Source: Lachnospiraceae bacterium KH1T2
GTDB taxonomy: Bacteria > Bacillota > Clostridia > Lachnospirales > Lachnospiraceae
DNA: 64,000 nt
Direction of reading: 5' to 3'
Assembly: GCA_900114405.1 (NCBI GenBank)
Contig: FOSY01000002.1
Span: 62,001 to 126,000, forward strand
This document shows, piece after piece, positions 36,107 through 45,343 of this stretch; the stretch's first letter is position 1, and each line of letters starts with the position of its first letter. A program made the position numbers and the translations under genes. The notes beneath the pieces are model-generated. The model ran no database searches. It saw nothing but the letters and a program-made list of their open reading frames with translations, and had not been told where the DNA came from.

Positions 36107-37048
36107 ATGAGACCTAAAAAGAAAAATGGACTAAAGGAAATAGCGCAGGCTGCAGGTGTCAGTATCGTTTCTGTATCTAATGCACTAAATGGAAGAAAAG
36201 GCATTAGCCGGGAAAAAAGCGAGAAGATACTTGAAATTGCGCACTCGCTTGGATATTCGGTAAATACTTTGTCAAATAAAGCTTCTAAAACAAAGTATAA
36301 ATTTACACTGTGGGACAAAGAAAAGTATTGGTACGAAATATTTTGTAAAGCAGCGGGAAAATATAATGCAGAGATTTTGTTAAATGATGATGAAGACAGC
36401 AATGGAGCGATTATTGCGGATAGGCTAAATTCATCGGAGTTGACAGCACTTATGGAAAAAAAAGAAATCCCTTTGGTAGGTGTTATGTTCAGCGATTTTG
36501 ATGTAGACATAGATTATGTAGTTGATGACGGTTTCCATGATGCGGCAAGAGCTGTAAAGCTGCTGTGTGATAAGGGATGCAGAAAAGTTGCTGTGGCAGC
36601 TGACATCGAAGGAGAGGATTTCACTTATAGACAGGGACAGGTTACGGATAGGATCTTGGGTGCATATTGTCAGCTGCAGACAATTGGAAATGAACTCAAG
36701 TATATTGATTTTTCAAATATAGTAGCCGCATCTGATTACAGACAGTTCTTTCATGCAAAAAAACTGCCTGATGGTATAATATGTATAGGCAGTAAGAGTG
36801 AAAAGGCTCTTTTTAAGAATTTTGAGGAAAAAAAGATACGTGTACCTGAAGATATAAGGATTGTCGGCTGTGGTATGGCTGATGAAAATTTTTCAGTACC
36901 GGCTGTGGTTTGTGATAAAGGTGAAGTTGCAGAGAGGGCAATAGAGGTACTTTTACACAAGCTAAAAAATAATGCGGCAACATGCGGAATAACCTTGATT
37001 CAGGGACGGTATACTGCCTTAATACGCGAAAGTAATGAAATAGAATGA
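36107..37048 (+). CDS. LacI-family regulator 1 of three
   Basis: A 313-residue regulator with an N-terminal LacI helix-turn-helix (LKEIAQAAGVSIVSVSNALNG, residues 8-27) and a periplasmic-binding-like effector domain. The effector part is shorter and more divergent than in the two following genes, beginning abruptly with KYKFTLWDKEKYWYEIFCKAAGK. It likely responds to a sugar or sugar phosphate from mannan. Its end overlaps the next LacI gene by 4 nt (ATGA). Confidence 0.88.
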   Translation: MRPKKKNGLKEIAQAAGVSIVSVSNALNGRKGISREKSEKILEIAHSLGYSVNTLSNKASKTKYKFTLWDKEKYWYEIFCKAAGKYNAEILLNDDEDSNGAIIADRLNSSELTALMEKKEIPLVGVMFSDFDVDIDYVVDDGFHDAARAVKLLCDKGCRKVAVAADIEGEDFTYRQGQVTDRILGAYCQLQTIGNELKYIDFSNIVAASDYRQFFHAKKLPDGIICIGSKSEKALFKNFEEKKIRVPEDIRIVGCGMADENFSVPAVVCDKGEVAERAIEVLLHKLKNNAATCGITLIQGRYTALIRESNEIE

Positions 37049-38070
37049 AGAAGATTAGGCTTAAAGATGTAGCTGACATGCTTGGTGTAAGTGTAGTAAC
37101 GGTATCTAATGCACTTTCAGGGAAGAAGGGTGTCAGCGATAATCTTAGAAAAAAAATAATAAAGACTGCTCATGAGCTTGGGATTAATTGTGAAAGATAT
37201 TCCAAATGTAATAACAGCAGCAATAATGTAGGGACGGAAACTGAAGGGCTTATACTCGGAGTTTTGGTCTCTGATTTTTATGTTTCCATTGGGACTTCAT
37301 TTTATTGGGAAATGTATCAAAAAATCACTTATGCGGCAACGAGAGCAAGGTGCTTGACATCGCTGGATATCGTGAAAGAAAAATCAGGTAATCCTAAAGT
37401 TCCAAACATGATAAAGGATAATTCGATTGATGGACTGATTATCTTGGGAATGTTAAAACGAGAGTTTCTGAATGAAGTACTGAATGCATGTCAATGTCCG
37501 ATAGTATCTGTTGATTTTACTATTCCGGAAAAAAAGATATCTGCGGTTTTGTCAAGTAACTATATTGGTATGTATAAGGCAACAAGGGAACTTATCAAGG
37601 CTGGACATAAAAGGATTGGATTTGTGGGTACGATGGGCTTTTCTCATAATATTGGTGAGAGACTGTGCGGCTTTCAAAAATGTATGATAGAGAATGGACT
37701 ATCTGTTCCATTGCAGTGGATACTTTCGGATCGTGTCGGAGAGATGGAAACGGCATATGTCTCACTTCCTGATGAGCTTCCAACAGCGTTTGCATGTAGC
37801 AGTGACTATGCGGCAAGTATACTTTATGATGCCTTAGAGCGTCGAGGACTTTCTGTTCCGAATGATATTTCAATTGCAAGCTATGATAATTATCTTTATA
37901 ATCATAAACTGAGTGGCAAGCTGACTACATATAATGTTGACATGGAGGCTATCGCTGAGAGTGCTATCCATCGTATTATCATGGAGTTGCGCTATCCGGA
38001 ACTTGCAGGGAAGACTGAGTATATTGACAGTAATGTTATACGGAGGACTTCTATCAAGAATATAGAATGA
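37045..38070 (+). CDS. LacI-family regulator 2 of three
   Basis: A 341-residue protein with the HTH IRLKDVADMLGVSVVTVSNA and a full effector domain (GLILGVLVSDFYVSIGTSFYW, AGHKRIGFVGTMGF, DISIASYDNYLYNH). It resembles the third LacI protein along its whole length (shared FYWEMYQK/FYWQMYQN and GHKRIGFVG/GHKKIGYVG), so the pair arose by tandem duplication. Translation is coupled to the first LacI gene. Confidence 0.9.
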   Translation: MKKIRLKDVADMLGVSVVTVSNALSGKKGVSDNLRKKIIKTAHELGINCERYSKCNNSSNNVGTETEGLILGVLVSDFYVSIGTSFYWEMYQKITYAATRARCLTSLDIVKEKSGNPKVPNMIKDNSIDGLIILGMLKREFLNEVLNACQCPIVSVDFTIPEKKISAVLSSNYIGMYKATRELIKAGHKRIGFVGTMGFSHNIGERLCGFQKCMIENGLSVPLQWILSDRVGEMETAYVSLPDELPTAFACSSDYAASILYDALERRGLSVPNDISIASYDNYLYNHKLSGKLTTYNVDMEAIAESAIHRIIMELRYPELAGKTEYIDSNVIRRTSIKNIE

Positions 38071-38086
38071 GGCGGGTTAGATACCA

Positions 38087-39109
38087 ATGAATAATGAGAT
38101 AACAATGGCGGATATAGGGCGCAAGCTTGGCGTCAGCACTGTGACTGTGTCTAAGGCATTGTCGGGTAAGAGCGGAGTAAGTGACGACCTTAAGGAAAAA
38201 ATAATTGCAGAGGCTGCTAGAAGCGGTTATCAGAAGCTTCGCAAAAGACATGAAAAAAAAGAAAAAAACACTGTGGGTGTAATAGTTTCTGAGCGATATC
38301 TGCGTGATAAGCAGTCGTTTTATTGGCAGATGTATCAAAATATAATGCTGAATGCCGGAAATATGAGATTATTTACACTTCTAGAGGTTATAAGTACTGA
38401 TGTAGAGGCTTCTTTGGAGATGCCTAAGCTTATAACTCAAAATAAAGCTGACAGCATAATTATTTTGGGCCCGATTTCGACAAAGTATTCCACAGAGCTG
38501 ATAAATCATACCAATGTTCCTTTTTTAAGTCTTGACTCTAAATATGAGAATTTCCCAGGTGATGCGGTAATTGCAGATAATATAGCTGGTGGATATTGCA
38601 TGACAAAATATCTGCTCGACCATGGACATAAAAAGATCGGGTATGTAGGAAGTCTTAATGTAACACCGAGTATTGATAATAGATACCTTGGATACATAAA
38701 GGCTTTGATAGGAAGTGGGATAAAGCCGGAGTGGAAATGGAAGATAGACGACAGAAATATTGAGACAGGCATCATAGGTGCAGAGGGTACGTTTGAGCTT
38801 CCGCTTGATGACATGCCGACAGCTTTTTTCTGTAATTGTGATGTCGCTGCGGTAGAGTTGATAGAAAGACTTGAGAAAAATGGCTTTTCTGTACCTGAGG
38901 ATATAGCTGTTGTAGGATTTGATAACTTCGTATCTGATAGAGAAAGTAAGATTGGTATAACCACCTATGAAGTGGATCTGATGGCTATGTCAGAGCAGGC
39001 ACTGAAGATTCTTAAAAATAGATTTGAACATCCTACGGCACCAGATCATGTAGTGATGATGAGAGGTCACATGATAGAGAGAGAAAGTGTTTGTAATATT
39101 GATAATTAA
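38087..39109 (+). CDS. LacI-family regulator 3 of three
   Basis: A 340-residue protein with HTH ITMADIGRKLGVSTVTVSKA, SGVSDDLKEKI, and effector motifs VGVIVSERYLRDKQSFYWQ, HGHKKIGYVGSLNV and DIAVVGFDNFVSD. Paralogue of the preceding gene. A strong terminator follows, ending the long mannan operon. Confidence 0.9.
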   Translation: MNNEITMADIGRKLGVSTVTVSKALSGKSGVSDDLKEKIIAEAARSGYQKLRKRHEKKEKNTVGVIVSERYLRDKQSFYWQMYQNIMLNAGNMRLFTLLEVISTDVEASLEMPKLITQNKADSIIILGPISTKYSTELINHTNVPFLSLDSKYENFPGDAVIADNIAGGYCMTKYLLDHGHKKIGYVGSLNVTPSIDNRYLGYIKALIGSGIKPEWKWKIDDRNIETGIIGAEGTFELPLDDMPTAFFCNCDVAAVELIERLEKNGFSVPEDIAVVGFDNFVSDRESKIGITTYEVDLMAMSEQALKILKNRFEHPTAPDHVVMMRGHMIERESVCNIDN

Positions 39110-39137
39110 AAGCAGTAATACTTGTGTTTTGCAGTGG

Positions 39138-39188
39138 GGCTGTGAAAAATGAGGAGTAATTCATTTTTCACGGTCTCTTCTTTTTTTA
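39138..39188 (+). terminator. Terminator of the mannan operon
   Basis: CTGTGAAAAATGA, loop, TCATTTTTCACGG, then CTTCTTTTTTT. A later TTTCACAGCCC could pair with GGGGCTGTGAAA as an alternative structure. Confidence 0.85.
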
Positions 39189-39220
39189 TGGGACTGAGTT
39201 ATTTCACAGCCCTTTTTAAA

Positions 39221-39277
39221 CTTATAGGAAATTCCTTATATAGCAAAATGCTCCGCGAGGATGCGCTAAGATTTTGC
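39221..39277. repeat. Palindromic mosaic element
   Basis: CTTATAGGAAATTCCTTATA (near-palindrome, like 15501-15520) is followed by GCAAAAT...ATTTTGC (39243-39277) around a GC-rich core CTCCGCGAGGATGCG. The remaining intergenic sequence to 39407 is AT-rich without a gene. Confidence 0.6.
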
Positions 39278-39407
39278 ATGTAAATTAATTAAGAACTTAA
39301 ATTAAGTAAATTAAGATTAATTTATGGTTAAAACATACAAATCATGGTTGAAAATGACTTATTTTTGACGTTTAATAATGGATATTGTTCACAAAAATAA
39401 TCAATGC

Positions 39408-39468
39408 GCAATAATATACGTTAATTAACAATATAATATGATGACAAAAAGATTAAAAAATATATAAT
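39408..39468 (+). promoter_or_regulatory. Mannan regulon promoter 2 with upstream direct-repeat site
   Basis: GCAATAAT (39408-39415), ACAAT with CAAT 20 nt after the first, -35 ATGACA (39441-39446), 16-nt spacer and TATAAT (39463-39468). Spacings are identical to 26128 and 52999. It drives the binding-protein gene 48 nt downstream. Confidence 0.8.
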
Positions 39469-39515
39469 CAAATACATAGATTAGGCATTACAACTAAATA
39501 TTCTAGGAGGAAGTT

Positions 39516-40937
39516 ATGAGAATGAAAAAAGTTTTATCACTTGTTCTCTCAGGTACATTGGCTTTATCAATGACTGCTTGTTCTACAAACGCTGCAAAAA
39601 CTGCAGAGGGGGCAACGGAGGAGAACACTTCAAAGGCATCTGCAGATGCAGGAAATTTGAAATATTCTGACATTACACTTGGTGAGACCGGTACAGATAT
39701 TTCAACCACGATCAAGATGCTTACAAACAGAACTGATATGATGCAGGATGATTATACCGGAAAAACATATCCGCAATATGTTGCAGATTTTAATAAGATG
39801 TATCCTGATATTAAGGTAGATATTGAGCCTGTAACTGATTATGCAGAGGATTCTATCCTTAGACTTCAGGGCGGTGATTGGGGCGATATAATGCTTATCC
39901 CGGCAATTGATGCAGCAGAACTGTCAACATACTTTATACCGTATGGAACAGTCGATGAAATGAAAAAGTATGTACGATTTGCAACAGATAAACAGTATGG
40001 TGGAATCTGCTATGGTGTTCCTACAACAGGCGATGCACAAGGTGTTCTCTACAATAAAAAAGTATTTGAGGAGGCAGGAATAACTGAACTTCCTAAGACA
40101 CCTGATGAGTTCATTGCTGACCTTAAGCTTATCAAGGAAAAAACAAAAGCTATACCGCTTTACACCAACTATGCAGCAGGATGGACAATGGGAGCTTGGG
40201 ATGCATATATTGCAGGCTCTGCAACAGGTGACTCAAAGTACATGAATCAGGAACTGATACATGCGAAAGATCCGTTTGCTGATCCTGGCGACGGAACTCA
40301 TGCATACAACGTATACAAGATCCTCTATGACGCGGTAGCACAGGGACTTACGGAGGATGATTATACAACTACTGACTGGGAAGGCAGTAAGGGTATGATG
40401 AACCGAGGTGAGATCGGTACAATGGTACTTGGCTCATGGGCATTTGCACAGATGCAGGCAGCTGGAGAAAATAAAGATGATATCGGCTATATGACATTTC
40501 CTATCACTGTAAATGGAAAGCAGTATGCTTCAGCCGGAGCAAACTATTCATTTGGAATTAATGCTTCTGCAAGTGATGAGAATAAACTTGCTTCGATGAT
40601 CTTTGTAAAGTGGATGACGGAGAAGTCAGGCTTTGCTTACAATGAAGGCGGTATGCCAATTGCATTAGATGATGATAATTGGCCTGAGGTTTATTCAGCT
40701 TTTGACAAAGCAAATGTAGAGTATGTACCTGATGAGCCTGCATTAGAAGGTGAAGAGGATATTTTATCTGTGCTTAATGCAGACAGCGAACTTAACATCA
40801 ATAATGGTGGTGATAAGAAGGTACAAAGTATCATAGAGCATGCATCTATCGGCGACAAAACCTATGATGAGATCATCAGTGAGTGGAATACATCGTGGAC
40901 AGACGCACAGGAAACAAACGGAGTAGAGGTTAAATAA
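39516..40937 (+). CDS. ABC transporter solute-binding lipoprotein
   Basis: Captures oligosaccharides for the permeases at 26360 and 27320. The 473-residue protein has a lipoprotein signal (LALSMTAC), a Ser/Thr/Ala-rich linker and a family-1-type binding-protein body with NKMYPDIKVDIEPVTDYAED, LRLQGGDWGDIMLIP, YGVPTTGDAQGVLYNKKVFE and WEGSKGMMNRGEIGTMVLGSW. AGGAGG lies 5 nt before the ATG. manA overlaps its stop by one base. Mannan specificity is inferred from the shared promoter type and location. Confidence 0.92.
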   Translation: MRMKKVLSLVLSGTLALSMTACSTNAAKTAEGATEENTSKASADAGNLKYSDITLGETGTDISTTIKMLTNRTDMMQDDYTGKTYPQYVADFNKMYPDIKVDIEPVTDYAEDSILRLQGGDWGDIMLIPAIDAAELSTYFIPYGTVDEMKKYVRFATDKQYGGICYGVPTTGDAQGVLYNKKVFEEAGITELPKTPDEFIADLKLIKEKTKAIPLYTNYAAGWTMGAWDAYIAGSATGDSKYMNQELIHAKDPFADPGDGTHAYNVYKILYDAVAQGLTEDDYTTTDWEGSKGMMNRGEIGTMVLGSWAFAQMQAAGENKDDIGYMTFPITVNGKQYASAGANYSFGINASASDENKLASMIFVKWMTEKSGFAYNEGGMPIALDDDNWPEVYSAFDKANVEYVPDEPALEGEEDILSVLNADSELNINNGGDKKVQSIIEHASIGDKTYDEIISEWNTSWTDAQETNGVEVK

Positions 40938-41884
40938 TGGCTATTCTGAAGCTTAAAGCACCAACCAAAGATTATCTTTGGGGTGGTAGAAGATTAATTG
41001 AAGAGTATCATAAAGCTGCTGAAAGTGATATACTTGCAGAGAGTTGGGAACTTTCATGTTACCCGGGCAGCTCATCTGTCATTGAAAATGGTGAGTTTGC
41101 AGGGAAGACTCTTAATGAATTTATTGAAATAAGAGGAAAAGAAGTACTTGGAAGTAACTGCGTGAAATTTGAAAATTTTCCGGTATTGATAAAGTTCATT
41201 GATGCAAAGAAGGATCTTTCGATACAGGTACATCCCAGTGATGAATATGCCCTAAAAAACGAAAAGCAATACGGCAAGACGGAAATGTGGTATGTGCTTG
41301 ATGCAGAAGAAGGAGCTTTTCTTTACTATGGGTTCAAAAGTGAAATATCTAAGGAAGAATTTGAACGAAGAATTCATGACAATACGCTAACTGAGGTTCT
41401 GAACAAGGTCGAAGTAAAGAAGGGGGATGTATTCTTTATAGAATCAGGAACTCTTCATGCAATAGGTGCAGGCATTTTGATCGCTGAGATACAGCAGAAT
41501 TCCAATGTTACCTATAGGGTATATGACTATGGAAGGAAGGGAAATGACGGAAAGCTGAGAGAGCTTCATATCGATAAAGCTCTTGAGGTGACAAACAGAT
41601 TCCCGGCAAAAGCATTCAAAAGTCCAGAGCCTCATATTGCTAAGTGTAAGTACTTTACAGTTGATAAGATCAGTCTGTCAGGTGATCTAACCAGTAGATT
41701 GTCAGGAAAAGTTGGAAATGAAACTTTTGTACATATACTTGTTTTAGATGGAGAAGGCTCTATCTTATGCAAAAACGAAGAACTGCATTTTGAAAAGGGT
41801 GACAGCTTCTTTATCCCTGCCGGAAGTGGTGACTATGAGCTTCGTGGAAGATGCGAGGCTATAATGACTTACGAAAGCGAATAG
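40937..41884 (+). CDS. manA: Mannose-6-phosphate isomerase, type I
   Basis: Interconverts mannose-6-phosphate and fructose-6-phosphate, the exit from mannan catabolism into glycolysis. The 315-residue zinc enzyme has LWGGRRLIEEY, IQVHPSDEYAL (zinc Gln and His), YGKTEMWYVLD (zinc Glu), ESGTLHAIGAG (zinc His) and NVTYRVYDYGR. The short length is typical of Firmicute ManA. A phosphomannomutase, needed to turn GH130 product into the substrate, is not in the window. Confidence 0.95.
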   Translation: MAILKLKAPTKDYLWGGRRLIEEYHKAAESDILAESWELSCYPGSSSVIENGEFAGKTLNEFIEIRGKEVLGSNCVKFENFPVLIKFIDAKKDLSIQVHPSDEYALKNEKQYGKTEMWYVLDAEEGAFLYYGFKSEISKEEFERRIHDNTLTEVLNKVEVKKGDVFFIESGTLHAIGAGILIAEIQQNSNVTYRVYDYGRKGNDGKLRELHIDKALEVTNRFPAKAFKSPEPHIAKCKYFTVDKISLSGDLTSRLSGKVGNETFVHILVLDGEGSILCKNEELHFEKGDSFFIPAGSGDYELRGRCEAIMTYESE

Positions 41885-41891
41885 AGGCATT

Positions 41892-42596
41892 ATGAGAAAA
41901 GACAGCGAGTGGAACAGTAAAGAAGTATGGAAAGAGTTGGATACAAAGGGAAAGATACAGTATTTTAAGGACTATTACATGGTTCCTATTATAGCAGCTA
42001 TTGTGATGATACTGATCGTCGGTTCATTTTTGTATCATATAATCTTCCCAAAACCGGGACCAAAGCTCTATGTTGCGGTTTATGATCTAACACTGGATAG
42101 TGAGGCTTCAGATGCTCTCAAGGCAGAGTTAGCAAGTAAGGTCGGAAGTGAAGTTTCTCCGGAACAGATCGTAATCGACGACACTTTCCGTTCTGATTCC
42201 CCTAAAGATATGGAAAGACTGCAGGTTTTGGTGGCAAATCATAGTATTGATGTGGTAATAGCTAATGACAAGACTACTAAGCAGCTCGCTGGATTTGGAT
42301 TTCTTGTAAATATGAAAGATGTTTTGGACAAAAGTATAATTAAAAGCTTATCGGATGAAAATAAACTGCTTATCACACCGGGATTTGATGATGAAGAAAA
42401 GAGTATTTCTATAGAGGATAATGGTAACGGAAAGGGAGAGGCTCAGCCTTATGCTGTAAGGATAGACGGAAGTGAAGAGTGGAAAAAACTTGCAGGCGAT
42501 TTTCGTGATTATCGAAATTTTTCTATAGTTATGGATGCAGATCATCAAGATAATGCCAAGAGCTTCTTAAATGAACTGCTTGATACGGAATTTTAG
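41892..42596 (+). CDS. Single-pass membrane protein of unknown function
   Basis: A 234-residue protein with a charged cytoplasmic N-terminus, one membrane helix (about residues 30-53, MVPIIAAIVMILIVGSFLYHI) and an extracellular domain of about 180 residues with a Rossmann-like alternation (KLYVAVYDLTLD, IDVVIANDKTTKQLAGFGFL). It starts 8 nt after manA and so belongs to the binding-protein operon. The extracellular fold might be a degenerate binding-protein-like domain, but I do not recognise a family. Confidence 0.7.
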   Translation: MRKDSEWNSKEVWKELDTKGKIQYFKDYYMVPIIAAIVMILIVGSFLYHIIFPKPGPKLYVAVYDLTLDSEASDALKAELASKVGSEVSPEQIVIDDTFRSDSPKDMERLQVLVANHSIDVVIANDKTTKQLAGFGFLVNMKDVLDKSIIKSLSDENKLLITPGFDDEEKSISIEDNGNGKGEAQPYAVRIDGSEEWKKLAGDFRDYRNFSIVMDADHQDNAKSFLNELLDTEF

Positions 42597-42745
42597 ACCT
42601 TCTATGCCTCAGGTGGTATATGATTGCTTATTATCTCACTATTGTCTTTTAAACAATGTATGATAGACTATAATATGATAAAACTTATGTACGATTCATG
42701 TCGTGCAGCATTATGAATGTAATGTTTGTAAAGGAGAGTGGGTAT

Positions 42746-42973
42746 ATGAGTAATATTGAAGGTATGCTTAAGCAGGTATTGGAAAATGATGAACTCAAGG
42801 GAAAGCTTTTGAAGGCGGCTTCCAGCAAAGAGTCATTAGAAGCTTTTTTGAAGGAGAAGGGTATTAACGTAGACGTTGATGAAGCAATGAAGTTTGTAAA
42901 GGATAACATTGCAAAAAGCGGAGTATCTGTTGATTCGATAGCAAAAATGGCTGGTGGATTTTTTTCAAAATAA
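42746..42973 (+). CDS. Small Nif11-like protein
   Basis: A 75-residue helical protein, MSNIEGMLKQVLENDELKG..., with a Nif11-type pattern: residues ENDELKGKLLKAASSKES and a following FLKEKGINVDVDEAMKFV. Nif11 domains occur in nitrogen-fixation proteins and as leaders of ribosomal natural products, but no modification enzyme is nearby and the tail after the GG (AGGFFSK) is too short to be a core peptide. Start set at 42746 by AAAGGAGAGTGGGTAT. It is monocistronic, with a TATAAT near 42668 and a terminator. Confidence 0.6.
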   Translation: MSNIEGMLKQVLENDELKGKLLKAASSKESLEAFLKEKGINVDVDEAMKFVKDNIAKSGVSVDSIAKMAGGFFSK

Positions 42974-43011
42974 AATGGCAGTATAAAGTCTTTTTTAAAT
43001 CTTCTTTATAT

Positions 43012-43052
43012 AATGGCATCTATGTGAATTTTACACATAGGTGTCATTTTTT
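43012..43052 (+). terminator. Terminator of the small Nif11-like gene
   Basis: AATGGCATCTATGTG, loop, CACATAGGTGTCATT and TTTT; a 15-bp stem with one wobble. Confidence 0.85.
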
Positions 43053-43177
43053 GTGTTCAAAAAGCAGAAATACAGAAAAATATATTAAGTTAGCTTATGT
43101 AAAGTGACGATATAAGAAATAGATTATTGTGCGTAAATAAGATTAATTGATAAGAATAAAAACATGGTGGATAAGAT

Positions 43178-45139
43178 ATGAAAAATATTGATATGTCATC
43201 ACTAGTTTATACAAACGATGAGTGTATAGGATGCAACAAGTGTATCAATGCCTGTCCTGCAATGGGAGCATGTATGTCTGTTGATGAAGCGGCTGGAAGT
43301 GGGCGTAAGATCGAAGTTAATGCTGATTACTGTGTAGCATGCGGAGCATGTATTGATGCATGTAAGCATGGAGCAAGAAAGTTTTATGATGATACAGAGC
43401 AGTTTTTTGAGGATCTAAAAAAGGGTGAAAAGATCTCTGTAGTAATTGCGCCTGCCTTTCTTGCAAATTATCCAAAAGAATATGGATCAGTACTTGGCGG
43501 CTTAAAAAAATGTGGAGTAAACCGCATTATTTCTATTTCTTTCGGTGCTGATATATGTACGTGGGGATATCTCAATTACATTCAGAAGTACGACTATGTT
43601 GGCGGCATTTCACAACCTTGTCCGGCAGTTGTAAGATATATTGAAAATTATATACCGGAGCTCCTTCCAAAACTTTTCCCTGTACAGTCCCCGCTTATGT
43701 GCGGAGCGATATATATGAGAAAGGTTTTGGGAATAAATGACAAGATTGCTTTCATATCTCCTTGCATCGCCAAAAAGATGGAGATCGAAGATCCCAATAA
43801 TGCAGGATTAGTTCAGTATAATGTGACTTTTACTCATTTAATGAAGTATGTAAAAGAAAATAATATTTATGGATCTGATGCTACAGATGAAATTGAGTAT
43901 GGATTGGGCTCTATTTATCCGACTCCGGGCGGTCTTAAGGAAAATGTTTATTGGTTTTTGGGTGAAGATGTAGCAGTCCGCCAGATTGAAGGCGAAAAAA
44001 GACTATATGAATGGCTTCAGAAAAATAAAGACCGAATCAAGGGTGGAAAAACTCCTTTTGTATTTATAGATGCGCTGAACTGTGAGAGTGGATGCTTATG
44101 CGGAACTGCAGTAGATCCTAAAATAAGCGAAACAGATGATGCATTATACGCTATTTTAAAAATAAAAGAAAATTCAAAGAAAAATAAAAAGGGTAATGCG
44201 TGGTCTAAACCGGATACTCCGCAGAGACGTTTGGCAAATTTTAATAAGCAGTTCAAAAATCTTAATTTGGAAGATTATCTGCGCAAATATACAGACAGAT
44301 CTTCAAAGGCATCATATAAAGAGCCTAACGAAAAACAAAGGAATGAAATTTATGATTCAATGGGGAAAACAACCAAGGAATCAAGAGAAATAGACTGTAC
44401 CTGCTGCGGATATGAGACTTGCAAAGAAATGACAAAAGCAATTTTTAATGGGTTTAATGTAAAAGAAAATTGCATACATTATCAAAAAGATCTTGTACAG
44501 CAGGAAGTGATGAGAGCTGAACAGCTGGCGAAGGAAGTTGAAAAGCGCCATGATGAAGAGATTGCAGAGCAAAAAAGACTTGTGAAGGCTATTTCTGATA
44601 TAAATACACAGTTCGAAGAGCTTAATACGGCGATAGATATAATGATGAATGGCAACAAGTCAAATGCAAAGGATTCGGAAAGTATAGCCGAAAAGATTAC
44701 CGACGTTTCAAAATTTACGGCAGAGCTGAAGGACTCTATGGAGGATATCAGAACTCTGATCGACCAACTTGCTGTAGATAGTAATAAAGTAGTTGAAATA
44801 GCAAACAGTACAAACCTGCTGTCACTCAATGCTTCAATCGAAGCTGCGCGGGCAGGTGAAGCAGGTAAAGGATTTGCTGTAGTTGCTTCGCAGATAAGTG
44901 CTCTGGCAGCAAATTCCAAAAAGACAGCCGGCAACAGCACGACAAATCAATCGAAGATAGATGGAGCTGTGGTTGATATAATGAAAAGATCTGAAATTCT
45001 TGCATCAGGCATTGATCAGATCAACAGCATGACGCATAATTTGGCAAAGTCGACTGAGAAGATGTCTGTGAATACAGAAAGCATAAGGGAAATCGTTGAT
45101 TCCGTTAAGGATATTCTTGACCAACTTACCAAAAAATAA
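43178..45139 (+). CDS. [FeFe]-hydrogenase-like sensor fused to a chemoreceptor signalling domain
   Basis: A 653-residue soluble protein. Domain order: 2[4Fe-4S] ferredoxin (C16/19/22/26 and C52/55/58/62), hydrogenase large-subunit domain (about 85-315), a CxxCGx3C...C iron-sulfur motif (C407/C410/C415/C432), a coiled coil, and a chemoreceptor signalling tip (about 540-575, [20 protein letters not shown]). All four H-cluster cysteine positions are kept: C148 (SQPCPAV), C196 (ISPCIAKK), C302 and C306 (NCESGCLCG). The proton-relay Cys of the catalytic TSCCP motif is Pro147, as in sensory rather than catalytic hydrogenases. No membrane helix. Probably a cytoplasmic H2 or redox receptor feeding chemotaxis proteins; this is inference. 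Confidence 0.85.
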   Translation: MKNIDMSSLVYTNDECIGCNKCINACPAMGACMSVDEAAGSGRKIEVNADYCVACGACIDACKHGARKFYDDTEQFFEDLKKGEKISVVIAPAFLANYPKEYGSVLGGLKKCGVNRIISISFGADICTWGYLNYIQKYDYVGGISQPCPAVVRYIENYIPELLPKLFPVQSPLMCGAIYMRKVLGINDKIAFISPCIAKKMEIEDPNNAGLVQYNVTFTHLMKYVKENNIYGSDATDEIEYGLGSIYPTPGGLKENVYWFLGEDVAVRQIEGEKRLYEWLQKNKDRIKGGKTPFVFIDALNCESGCLCGTAVDPKISETDDALYAILKIKENSKKNKKGNAWSKPDTPQRRLANFNKQFKNLNLEDYLRKYTDRSSKASYKEPNEKQRNEIYDSMGKTTKESREIDCTCCGYETCKEMTKAIFNGFNVKENCIHYQKDLVQQEVMRAEQLAKEVEKRHDEEIAEQKRLVKAISDINTQFEELNTAIDIMMNGNKSNAKDSESIAEKITDVSKFTAELKDSMEDIRTLIDQLAVDSNKVVEIANSTNLLSLNASIEAARAGEAGKGFAVVASQISALAANSKKTAGNSTTNQSKIDGAVVDIMKRSEILASGIDQINSMTHNLAKSTEKMSVNTESIREIVDSVKDILDQLTKK

Positions 45140-45194
45140 TAATTATTTTCCTGTAGAAAAAAGATACAGTTTGCGCTGATCATAAACTAAAAGA

Positions 45195-45234
45195 AACCAC
45201 TGAGACACGATAAATTGTGTTTCAGTGGTTTTTT
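45195..45234 (+). terminator. Terminator, second copy of the repeated hairpin
   Basis: AACCACTGAGACAC, loop GATAAATT, GTGTTTCAGTGGTT and TTTT. It closely matches 25021-25059, with compensating or wobble changes in the stem. Confidence 0.85.
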
Positions 45235-45277
45235 GCGGAAAAGCTCCTCTTTCATGTATTCGTCGCGTTAACCAAAC

Positions 45278-45306
45278 TTGAATATAAAGTTGATATTTTA
45301 TATAAT
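45278..45306 (+). promoter_or_regulatory. Promoter of the zinc-ribbon membrane protein gene
   Basis: TTGAAT and a perfect TATAAT with a 17-nt spacer; predicted transcription start near 45313, a few bases before the coding region. Confidence 0.7.
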
Positions 45307-45343
45307 TGACCGCGGTAAATAAATGATGGAAGTAGGTATTGGA

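Noticed and set aside
42746..42973. Nif11-like peptide as a ribosomal natural-product precursor
   Set aside because: No modifying enzyme, peptidase or dedicated exporter is nearby, and only four residues follow the GG.
43178..45139. Catalytic [FeFe] hydrogenase
   Set aside because: The proton-relay cysteine is replaced by proline and the protein carries a chemoreceptor domain, so a sensory role is more likely.
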